From positions 145,468 through 209,467 of the forward strand of contig JAIQDT010002836.1 in assembly GCA_021521415.1 (NCBI GenBank): DNA of 64,000 bases, written 5' to 3'. Under the pieces are notes generated by a model. That model had not been told where the DNA came from. It worked only from the letters and a program-made list of their open reading frames with translations, and did not search any database. Each line of letters starts with the position of its first letter. Position 1 is the stretch's first letter. Shown here piece by piece: positions 56,065-64,000 of this stretch. This stretch comes from Bidens hawaiensis (lineage: Eukaryota; Streptophyta; Magnoliopsida; Asterales; Asteraceae). The position numbers and the translations under genes are program-made.

Positions 56065-56742
56065 CTAGATGGAAACATGCTTCTTGCATTCTTGGTTAAC
56101 AATCGTCAGGCCGGTTGCGTTAACAGCGATCGAACAGTTCATAGTTACCGTAACTTTTCTCTTAATAATATGCAAAATCTTAACCTTGCCAACAATCTTC
56201 GTATAACTTTCCACCAGCAAAGGTTTACCCGCCATAAAATCACTAACAAGCTGCGGGTTTCTGGCAATCTCTGCCACGGTCACCGGAAACGTAACGTCCA
56301 ATCTCACCGTCCTCCTCGCCTTAGCCACCCCAGCCGGAATATCCGCCACACTCACCACCGCACCCCGGTAATAAAGACTAGAATTAGTTTTCTCAAACTT
56401 AAAGGCAGCAACATTAGGGTTCTTCACGCTGACGTCAGCCACAACTGTCAGATTATTAGTGGCTAGACCTGTTGAGTTGACTCGGTCGAGTCCAGTGAGT
56501 GTGACCGAGTTCAAGTTGATTTTAGGGTTTTTAACATGGAAGATTGTGAAACCTAATATTAACATAACAACGGATATTATGAGTATAACCGCAGTGATGA
56601 TGCCGCAACAGATGGTCCGGTTACGGAAGCCGCGGTGTTGTTTTCGCAGTTCGATGGATAAGGTTTCGTCCACGGTGACAGGGGGAGGAGGGGGCTTGAT
56701 CGCCGGAGTCAGAGACTTTTCTTCATGATCTTCGTCTGCCAT
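56065..56742 (-). CDS. LEA_2 / NDR1-HIN1-like membrane protein
   Basis: An intact single-exon gene of 225 codons, the only complete host-type gene here. Residues 1-40 form a cytosolic Pro-rich tail (IKPPPPPVTVDET); about 43-68 is one transmembrane helix (CCGIITAVILIISVVMLILG); the rest is outside the membrane with FHVKNPKINLNSVTLTGLD and an LEA_2 domain (about 100-205: NLTVVADVSVKNPNVAAFKF, YYRGAVVSVADIPAG, LVSDFMAGKPLLVESYTKI). Several N-x-S/T sites (NST, NLT, NSS, NCS, NAT) suggest glycosylation. Size and order match the LEA hydroxyproline-rich glycoprotein/NHL family, which includes plasma-membrane proteins of defence and stress responses. A precise role cannot be read from sequence. The start at 56742 is the first ATG of the frame. 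Confidence 0.92.
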   Translation of the reverse strand: MADEDHEEKSLTPAIKPPPPPVTVDETLSIELRKQHRGFRNRTICCGIITAVILIISVVMLILGFTIFHVKNPKINLNSVTLTGLDRVNSTGLATNNLTVVADVSVKNPNVAAFKFEKTNSSLYYRGAVVSVADIPAGVAKARRTVRLDVTFPVTVAEIARNPQLVSDFMAGKPLLVESYTKIVGKVKILHIIKRKVTVTMNCSIAVNATGLTIVNQECKKHVSI

Positions 56743-57237
56743 GGATTTGTTTATGTATTTTTAACGGCCAAGTGTAACTGATTGTCTGTCAGATGAGTTG
56801 AGTTTGTTTATCTAGTTGGGTTGTTGTTGATCATGGTGGTGTGGATTGTGGAAATAATTTGTATTAGTGAATATTGCCGTGTCCGGCAGTGACTTTGACC
56901 GTTGACTTAGTAGTTGGATAATTCCAAAGTTGAGAATTTTCATATGTAAATGCAAGATGGTGGACGACTAATTATGAATTGTGCAATTCATTTCAAATAA
57001 GTAGTATCTTGCTTAGACCAATAAATAGAGCTGAGGTTAAAATCTCCTTCTCCGGTCATCATAATATATTTTACTGAATGTTTTTCTCCCACTGTATTAT
57101 GAGACATAAGATTACTCTAACTATTGAACATATTCTTGGATGAGTTTTTTTTTTCTAACACAAGAAAATTTTGAATTTATACATTATATAAGTTTAGAAT
57201 AATTTAAAAAACATATTAAGTACTTAATAATGGAGAT
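56743..57237. other. Promoter region of the LEA_2 gene
   Basis: No gene. It holds the W-box pair and AT-rich sequence up to the SINE duplication. Confidence 0.5.
56895..56907. promoter_or_regulatory. Paired W-boxes upstream of the LEA_2 gene
   Basis: TTGACC and TTGACT one base apart, about 155 bp upstream of the LEA_2 start codon. TTGAC is the core bound by WRKY factors, and NHL-type genes are often WRKY-responsive. No clear TATA box was seen. Confidence 0.4.
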
Positions 57238-57594
57238 CCTTCACTTGTAATCTAGTGGTAGAAGGTTTGTGTTCTCTGATAAAGACTTAATTCGATTTCC
57301 ACTTGTGTCATTTTGGGTGGATATTAGCGATAAAGGATTTGAGCTGAACCTGTCCACCAGGGTTTTCGGCCCACCATGTGTTACGCCAGATAGTTTTGCT
57401 CTTACGGTGTCACAACGACTGTCAAGTGACAACCGGTGATATGGTTTCTTGAGGGAACGGCCAAGTCAAACTTTGAAGTCAGTGTGGGCTCGGTTAAAAT
57501 AACATAGTATAGCCAGAGTGATGCAATGAGGCTTTCCAAATTTAGACAGTGTTGTAACCTGAATACAAATAAAGTCGCCGTTATAAAAAAATAG
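57238..57594 (+). mobile_element. tRNA-derived SINE, about 357 bp
   Basis: It lies between 14 bp duplications TTAATAATGGAGAT (57224-57237) and TTAATAAAGGAGAT (57595-57608), one mismatch. Near its 5' end are a Pol III A box (TAGTGGTAGAAGG, 57253-57265) and a degenerate B box (ATTCGATTTCC, 57290-57300), about 30 bp apart. The 3' end is TTATAAAAAAATAG, a short A tail. These four features define a SINE. Confidence 0.85.
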
Positions 57595-57608
57595 TTAATA
57601 AAGGAGAT

Positions 57609-57920
57609 TTAACGTTATAAAATGATATTTTAAGATAATGTTTGATTGCAATTAATATATATATATTAAAAAGGATATTAAACCTCCTCACAAAGTTACT
57701 ATTGAATTTACTATTCAAAATTTTAATATTTTATTAATTATTATAACCTCTAAATCACTTACCATAATCCATAAATAAAAATAATGATTTTTATTTTCTT
57801 AGTTTTACTTTTCTTTCAACTAATTAAAATATTTAATAAACTATATTTTTAAAAGCAAAACTTGGGTAAGTGTTAACTTTACGTGTTTTATTTACCAGTT
57901 TAATAATTTTCTTATACTTT
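57609..57920. other. AT-rich spacer
   Basis: Nothing recognisable. Confidence 0.5.
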
Positions 57921-57944
57921 CACTATAAGAAAATGAAGCTATTG

Positions 57945-58310
57945 CAACCCAACAAAAAGTTGCTTTAAGCCTTGAAAATGTTGCATTAGGCCTGATGCAA
58001 CCTTTTATCAAGGGCTGCATTATGTGAAGTTGCAGTAGACTTAATACAACCTTTTTGTTAGATAATGCAACCTTTTTTGAAATGGTTGCTTTTACTATTC
58101 AAATGCAACCTTTTAAATGTGCTAATGCAACTTTTTTACTTTTAAATGCAACTTTTCTAACAAACACATGCAACTTTTTCTAAACTCTAATGCGACTATT
58201 ATTATATTTTCAAAAGTAAAATGCAACCTTTTTTTACATCAAATGCAACATTTATTTAAGATTTTAGTCATAACAAATGCAACCTTTTTATAGACAAATG
58301 CAACACTCTA
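57945..58310 (+). repeat. CACTA left subterminal repeats
   Basis: About fifteen copies of (A)TGCAACNTTTT, mostly in plus orientation. Confidence 0.85.
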
Positions 58311-58809
58311 GTTCATTATTTGAAATATTAAAACTTTATTAATATACAATAGGATCTCAATTATATAAAAAAAACATAAATAAAGTAGATAATCTCATAT
58401 CGCAATTTAATATATGTCCAATCTTAGAAAAACAACATAATCAAAATAAAGTTGTCAATTACAATTTTAAAAAGTAACGAAAACCGGCTACAGTATCTTT
58501 AAGATCCTGATGTACTCCATTAGGTAGCTTTCCATAATATTCCGCATCGTTGATTCAATAATTCCTCGTTGGCTATCAAAATATTTCCGCATACCTTCTA
58601 GCTCAATATCTAATCCAATAACTTGTAAAATCATATATAAGTAAATCAGTATAAAAAGGTTTAAATTATACAACTTTTAAAATCAACAACAAAATACCTT
58701 TAAACATCCCATCATCCATGTCATTATCCTCATCAACAAGATGCAGTTGTCCCTTTGATCCACCTTTAATACAATTAGGCAATGCCAAGTATTTAATAAA
58801 AAATATATA

Positions 58810-59045
58810 CGCTTAAGGCTCATTTAGGCTCTCGAGCCAGCTCGAGCTCAACAAGTGAAGCTCGGGCTAATTTATTAAACAACTTATTTTAAGGCTCGAG
58901 CTCGTTTACTAAACAAGCTTTATTGAGCTCGTTTAAGCTCGTACTCGTTCACTAAACAAGCTTTATTGAGCTCGTTTAAGCTCAATTCTATTCAAGCTAT
59001 TAACGAGCCGATCTCAAGTAGTTCATGAGAGGCTTGGCTTGTTTT
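58810..59045. repeat. GAGCTCG-rich repeat within the CACTA element
   Basis: Contains a near-exact direct repeat (ACTAAACAAGCTTTATTGAG at 58907 and 58951) and inverted GAGCTCG/CGAGCC words. This kind of repeat is common in plant genomes; its class is uncertain. Confidence 0.6.
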
Positions 59046-59934
59046 CACCCTACTTTTTTGAAGATGAGCGGGATGGTACAGAGTTAAATAGAAGACCAAT
59101 TCCATATGTTCTTAATTAGCTATTGGAATTGGTAATAATGTACACATAGTTGGTTATTCTATAGTTTCAACTTGGTTTAGTTTTAATTCTATTCTATACT
59201 TGGTGTAAAGATGTCCCTGCCCACCCTAGATAGTTTGTATAATTTATAAGGATTCTTATTGTTTGAGTATTTATATCTTTTGTATTTGTTTAATTACTGA
59301 TTTGTTCATCCTTAGTTTGGGGGTCAGTAAAGAGCAGCACCGAACTTACTTAGGTTACAATTAAACAATACGCCTCCATATAGTTGCAAACCAATATGAC
59401 ACCGACGCTATTACCGAATAAAACTAAAACGAAGGTTCGATTCAAATTAAAAAGATAAAAGCATAAACCAATTCGTTCGTTCCATTGCTACACTTAAACA
59501 CACAATTTCACATTGTTGATGAGCATAATCATTTTCGTTTTACTGGCCTAAGATTGAAGGTTGGTGTTGTGATTAAACACTTAGGCGGTCCGGTCGGTTC
59601 CTTTCGATCACCGGCGACTAAACCCTTTGAAGCGCTCCTCTAGTTCAACATTCATTTAGGTCACTGGAAATTAGGTCGTGTTGTGGTTTGGGAGTGATTG
59701 AAGTGCCCGCTAAAATCATGAAATTAAGAACTGCCCAATTCCCCCACAAACACTCGATCAATTTCACGAGTTTGATAATAACCGTTCAAAGAAAACAAAA
59801 GTCTGATTATAGAAATTAAGAAAACAAATAATAATTAAATGGATAAATAATATACGTGAAATCAAAATTTTATTTTTTATAATAATTTTCTTTTGTATTA
59901 CATTTTAGTAGGCTATAAACGAATTAAATGTTTA

Positions 59935-60130
59935 TGAACATTTTGTAAACTGTTTGACGGAAAGTTCGTTTACGTTTATTCGTTTAAGAAATGAACGAAC
60001 ACGAACCAGAAAATTTGTTCGCTATGTTAAATGAACAAACATGAGCAGCGACTGCGTTCATTAATTTGTGTTCGTGAACGTTCATAATGTGTTTATTTAT
60101 GTTCGTTCGTTAAATGTTTATTTGATATCA
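59935..60130. repeat. GTTCGTTTA-rich repeat within the CACTA element
   Basis: Repeated TTCGTTTA, TTCGTGAACG and GTTCGTTCGTTAA words in both orientations; a fold-back type repeat. Confidence 0.5.
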
Positions 60131-60439
60131 TTATAATATTTTATTTATAATAACTAATTTAATATTTATTTTAATTTAATATTTTAATTTTATAATTTTA
60201 TTGATTATTGTCGTTTCGTTTCGTTAGGGGTTTGTTATAAAGTCTTGCTTTAACTAACAACATTTAAATCTAGCTCGTGCTTTGCTGACATAATTAGAAT
60301 AAACCATCAATTGGGGAATGATTATGTTTATAACTGTTATTTCACGTGCTTAACTTTATATTTAATTAAAACTTCAATAATTTTTGTCGTTTTCATTGAA
60401 TTATAGAACCTTAAATAATATTAGTTGTATTAAAGTTTT

Positions 60440-60690
60440 AACAATGCAACCTTTTTAACAAAAGTTGCAAAATTCAACAATATTTACAACCATTCATGTA
60501 AAAAGTTGCAATTTATAATAAAATACGCAACTTTTTCATAAAAAAGGTTGCAAATGTGGTATAATTGTGCAACCTTTTATGAAAAGGGTTGCATCAAGTC
60601 TTTTAATGCAACCTTTATGTTCAATGAAGTTGCATTAGAGTCAAATGCAACTCATTTAAAAAAATTGCTATTAAAATGTTGCATTAGGCC
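60440..60690 (-). repeat. CACTA right subterminal repeats
   Basis: Copies of TGCAACCTTTTT and its complement AAAAAGTTGCA in both orientations next to the right end. Confidence 0.85.
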
Positions 60691-60705
60691 TGTTTTCTAG
60701 TAGTG

Positions 60706-61146
60706 TTTCCTTTCATATTTTATATATTTTGTCTTTAGAATGACCGGTCATGATTTTAAAAATATATTGTCGCACGATTTTATATATGTGTTTCAATGTT
60801 TGGTACTTCGCCTTTAAATTATTTTTCTTGGCTTACTAATATATTTTTAAGAATTTGTGTTGGTACCACTGATACTAATTGGTTCACAGCTGTAACACGC
60901 CGGTTTTTTGGGTTGTACATATGATAATTTGTTGTAATTTGGCAGACTGGTCCATTTCTTTTGTTTAGTTTCAATGTCGTAACTTGATACAGACTGACTT
61001 CGTGTCGACTTGCAGCGAGATTATGGTTTAATGTTTTTAGTTATGTTTTTTTGTTCGATTTAAGGGTCCCGACATGAAGCGCGGGTCCTAAATCCTAGTT
61101 ATGTGTAATTAAGTATATTAAGAAACAATTAGTTCAAAATTACTAA
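60706..61146. other. Spacer between the CACTA and Mutator-like elements
   Basis: No gene seen; AT-rich. Confidence 0.5.
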
Positions 61147-61380
61147 AAATAAAAAGACAGAATTACAAATTTTGTTCTTTAAAAAAAGCCAAATTACTGT
61201 TCGTGTCCTTTTTTTAGTTTCTTTGCAGGCGGTGTACTTTAAACATTTTTTTTTCTACACGTTATATCTTTTACGCTAACTGGGTTAGAAAAACGCAGTT
61301 AAGTATGACATGTGCCAGACATATGATGGGCATAATTGTAATTCTAATATGTCTTTAAATTTAAAAAAAAAAAGAAAAGA

Positions 61381-61409
61381 ATATATATATATATATATAT
61401 ATATATAAT
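61381..61409. repeat. (AT)n microsatellite
   Basis: Pure AT dinucleotides inside the Mutator-like element. Confidence 0.85.
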
Positions 61410-61917
61410 AATTCTAATGTCTGCAACTTTGCAACTTCACCCTCACCTTCTTCTTTTTAGTTCTAAACAACCATCACCACACCATTACCATTGCACCACC
61501 GATGCAACGCCACACCACCACAAAAAAACCCTTTAATTACTAACCTCAACAGATAAAGTGTCGCGAGGATGGTGGTGTTGGTGGAGTGTGGTGGCGACGG
61601 TTGTGGGTTACGGTAGTGGTGGTGGATTTGGGTGGATTAGGGTTACGAATTTGGGTGGGTTATGATGCAGCGATTAGAAATTCCGGAGATTAGGGTTATG
61701 ATGGGTGGGTTACGAATTTGGTGCTGGTGGGTGGCTGGAGGGGGTTATGATGCGGCGATTAGGGTTACGGATTTGGGTGGGTTACGGCCGGTTACGCTAG
61801 GGTTCAGTTGTTGCTTGCTTAAAATTGGGGAAATCGGAGGTGATGGTTCAGGTGACCATCAGAAATTCCGGCCACCTGAGCAACCTCTGCTGATTCTTCT
61901 TCAACCTCCGATTCACT

Positions 61918-62015
61918 GATTATATTATTATTATTATTTTTATTGTTATTGTTCTTCTGTTCATCTTGTTTGTTTTTGCTGTTGATTATTATTATTGTTG
62001 TTGTTGTTGTTGTCT
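61918..62015. repeat. (ATT)n and (GTT)n tracts
   Basis: Runs of ATT and GTT trinucleotides in the right half of the Mutator-like element. Confidence 0.8.
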
Positions 62016-62320
62016 GGTATGTAAAGAAGAGAAGGTTGAAGAAGAGATAGGTCAAGAGAGTGGTGTGTGTGTGCGCTTGTGAATTTATTGTTATTATTAT
62101 TAATATGAGAATATAAATTTGTTTTGAAAAGACCAGTATGCCCTCACATGAGTCTCACGTGAGGGTATTTAACTTAGTTTTTTTAACCCAGTTAGCGTAA
62201 AGGACATAACGTGTAAAAAAAATGTTTAAAGGACACCGCCTGCAAAGAAAGTAAGAAAAGGACACGAACCGTAATTTGGCTTTTTTAAAGGACAAAATTT
62301 GTAATTCTGTCAAATAAAAA

Positions 62321-63436
62321 TAGATAGTTATAGATCATAAATCTAAAAAAAATAGACTCCAAAAAAAAATACACCTATTGTTGTAAATATTGATATAATC
62401 CGAACTAGTCTAATTAAATCGTATTATCTAAAATCATGATTATTCAAAAAAAATTTAATCACGTATCACTGTATAGTTATTTTATCTATTAGAGACACAT
62501 TTCGAATTTTCAACCAATTATTTCTTTTCATAGAATCGCAATCACAAACAGTTCTACTTAAATCATATTATCTTGAATCATGATTATTCAAAAATTCATT
62601 TATCACGACTAAAAGTAAATAATTACGAAATTGTGAACAAATGTTCAATACATATATTATTTACTTTTTGAATGACATTACAGCATTACTATTACACCTA
62701 AATATATAGTATTATTTTAATTAAAAATATATGCACAATATATCTTAAAACAAACAAGGGTAACCAGTCGCGCTACGCGGCGGCACTATCCAATGTAAAC
62801 ACGCAACCAACGAATGTTAATGCCTTTTCAAAAGTTAAAAATTAAACAAAAGTGTTTTGTTTGAGCAACAATTTTGTCTATAAAAAATTATGCTACTTTT
62901 ATGTGAAAGTCAAATATTTTGCTACGGATAGAGGAAAACATCATTATAAAAACTCATTAGGGGTCAAATTTTGATTTTTAGTATAACAAAGTTCTAAAGT
63001 GGGTATATTTCATAAGGCGTCAAAAGTTTATTCACAACGTAACATTTTTTATATATAAATATCAAAAGAACTTGGTCAGTATTGGGTCTGCTCATTACGG
63101 TATCGATACGGTAAGTACACTCAGTATACGTACTTTACGATAGAAAATGCTACTCTATTGTGAATCGTGCTGGATTTCAAAACTTATATACTTTATTGTA
63201 GTTTTAACGACGTGACGTAGATAAAAATAAACATGTCGAAACGGCAGACACAAAAAATTTAAAATATTGTATGTTAAACATTATAAAAAATGAATAACGT
63301 AAATATATAAATATCAACAATAGTTAATCAGACTTAAAAAACAAATACAGGGGCATAAGTTAAAACTATGAAAACCTTAGAAGCTAAAATACAAAGTAAA
63401 TAAAATCATGTTATAAATTGTTAAATCATCAAACCC
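62321..63436. other. AT-rich sequence without genes
   Basis: No ORF or element edge recognised. A short GC-rich island CGCGCTACGCGGCGGCA is at 62770. Confidence 0.5.
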
Positions 63437-63457
63437 GGGGGGGGGGGGGGGGGGGGG
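63437..63457. repeat. Homopolymer of 21 G
   Basis: Uninterrupted run of 21 G after AAACCC. Homopolymers of this length are prone to assembly error. Confidence 0.9.
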
Positions 63458-63589
63458 CATTTGAAGAACCAAGAAGTTGAGCACTGTAGCTGCTACAGTA
63501 AAATCTAGGTTTCCTTTAAATGTAGCTAAAGAAGAACACCTCATTATGTTAACAAAAATACGTTTAAATTCCCAAAATTTTGGTCATAA

Positions 63590-64000
63590 GGGTAGAGGGA
63601 GTGGGGCGACGGGTACCTCCAAGGGGTGCTACCCCGCCGGGAACACTGCCAACACCCCCAATGATTGTTGTCGGCGGGCGGTGTTTGGCTAGGGTAGTAT
63701 CCTCCGAGCCATTTCTCCTTTTTACTGTTAAATCTATCCGTTAGCTAGAGTTTTAATATTATTTTTTCTTGTTTCTCTTTTATAAATAACCAAACACATC
63801 TACAAAATATTTTATAACAATTTTTTTATTCTCTTCAAATTCATACAAATTTTTCATGGAACAACCAAATCCCCAACGATTTGTGTCATGAAGATGGACC
63901 CATTAAGAAGAATTAGTGTTAGCTAAGGTTTGGGTCTATGTTTTCGAAGACATGGACCCCGTGGAGCAAGTGAGCAACAAACGTTGAGTTTTTGACCACG
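63590..64000 (+). mobile_element. 5' end of a third PIF/Harbinger element
   Basis: Begins GGGTAGAGGGAGTGGGGCG after TAA (63587-63589). A GC-rich subterminal block, a TATA-like TTTATAAATA (63779-63788) and an ORF start at 63857 follow, the same layout as the other two Harbinger copies. The right end lies outside the window. Confidence 0.6.
63857..64000 (+). pseudogene. Harbinger ORF1 start (window edge)
   Basis: Starts MEQPNPQRFVS, followed by a stop; downstream EELVLAKVWVYVFEDMDPVE matches the first helix of the SANT-like domain of Harbinger ORF1. In-frame stops show it is broken. It runs off the window. Confidence 0.55.

Larger units (their letters stand above)
57921..60705. mobile_element. 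Non-autonomous CACTA (En/Spm) element
   Basis: 2785 bp with ends CACTATAAGAAAA and (reverse complement of the right end) CACTACTAGAAAA, flanked by TTT. Both ends carry many copies of ATGCAACCTTTT or its reverse complement (57945-58310 and 60440-60690), the subterminal repeats that bind the element's accessory protein. No transposase is present. The middle holds other repeats. Confidence 0.9.
61156..62311. mobile_element. Mutator-like element with long TIRs
   Basis: 1156 bp bounded by a 9 bp duplication AAATAAAAA (61147-61155 and 62312-62320). The terminal inverted repeats are about 140 bp each (61156-61297 and 62170-62311) and begin GACAGAATTACAAATTTTGT. The interior is a G-rich stretch of GGTTACGAATTTGGGTGG-type words (61560-61810) and (ATT)n/(GTT)n tracts. 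No transposase. Confidence 0.9.

Noticed and set aside
56077..56728. Plus-strand ORFs of 129 and 89 codons
   Set aside because: Antisense of the LEA_2 gene.

Overview
The window reads as intergenic heterochromatin of a large, repeat-rich plant nuclear genome. Spliced, decayed coding remnants, LTR retrotransposons primed by initiator tRNA-Met, CACTA, Mutator-like and PIF/Harbinger DNA elements and a SINE leave no doubt that it is a flowering plant. The gag families, the retrotransposon leader sequences and the Harbinger MYB/NAM-associated ORF look most like those of daisy-family (Asteraceae) genomes. That family-level call is an inference from recognition, not from a search.

Layout. 1-767: 3' end of a SIRE-type Copia element (+) inserted in the gag of a Ty3/gypsy element (-) whose extra pre-gag ORF (1306-2055) survives. 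2194-5120: a 1.4 kb gypsy LTR-like unit duplicated in tandem. 5121-11661: non-coding remains of LTR elements in both orientations, with two initiator-Met primer-binding sites. 11662-12262: an internally deleted gypsy relative. 12263-15146: unassigned sequence, a small exon-like ORF fragment and a truncated gypsy LTR.

15147-38312 is one old minus-strand Copia element torn apart by four separate insertions, each marked by its own target-site duplication: a 2.5 kb solo LTR (15844-18384, CCTCC), a complete 12.4 kb SIRE-type Copia with an env-like ORF (21248-33628, TTATC), a 3.6 kb PIF/Harbinger element (33660-37276, TTA) and a 429 bp solo LTR (37724-38152, GGGTC).

38967-39145 is a MITE. 41333-54270 is a decayed intron-containing coiled-coil gene of the 'putative gypsy-type transposon' domain family, split by a complete chromovirus-type gypsy element (43473-53597, duplication GAACT) whose LTR promoter carries an array of G-boxes. 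55300-55920 is a second Harbinger fragment.

The only intact host-type gene is at 56065-56742 (-), a LEA_2/NDR1-HIN1-like membrane protein. Beyond it lie a SINE (57238-57594), a non-autonomous CACTA element (57921-60705), a long-TIR Mutator-like element (61156-62311) and the start of a third Harbinger element (63590-64000).

No new enzymatic system was found. The least expected items are the GCGAAGTT/AACTTCGC hairpin motif dispersed through the SIRE-type elements, the G-box array in the gypsy LTR, a 40-nt poly(A) run between pol and the env-like ORF, and the unusually readable nesting history.
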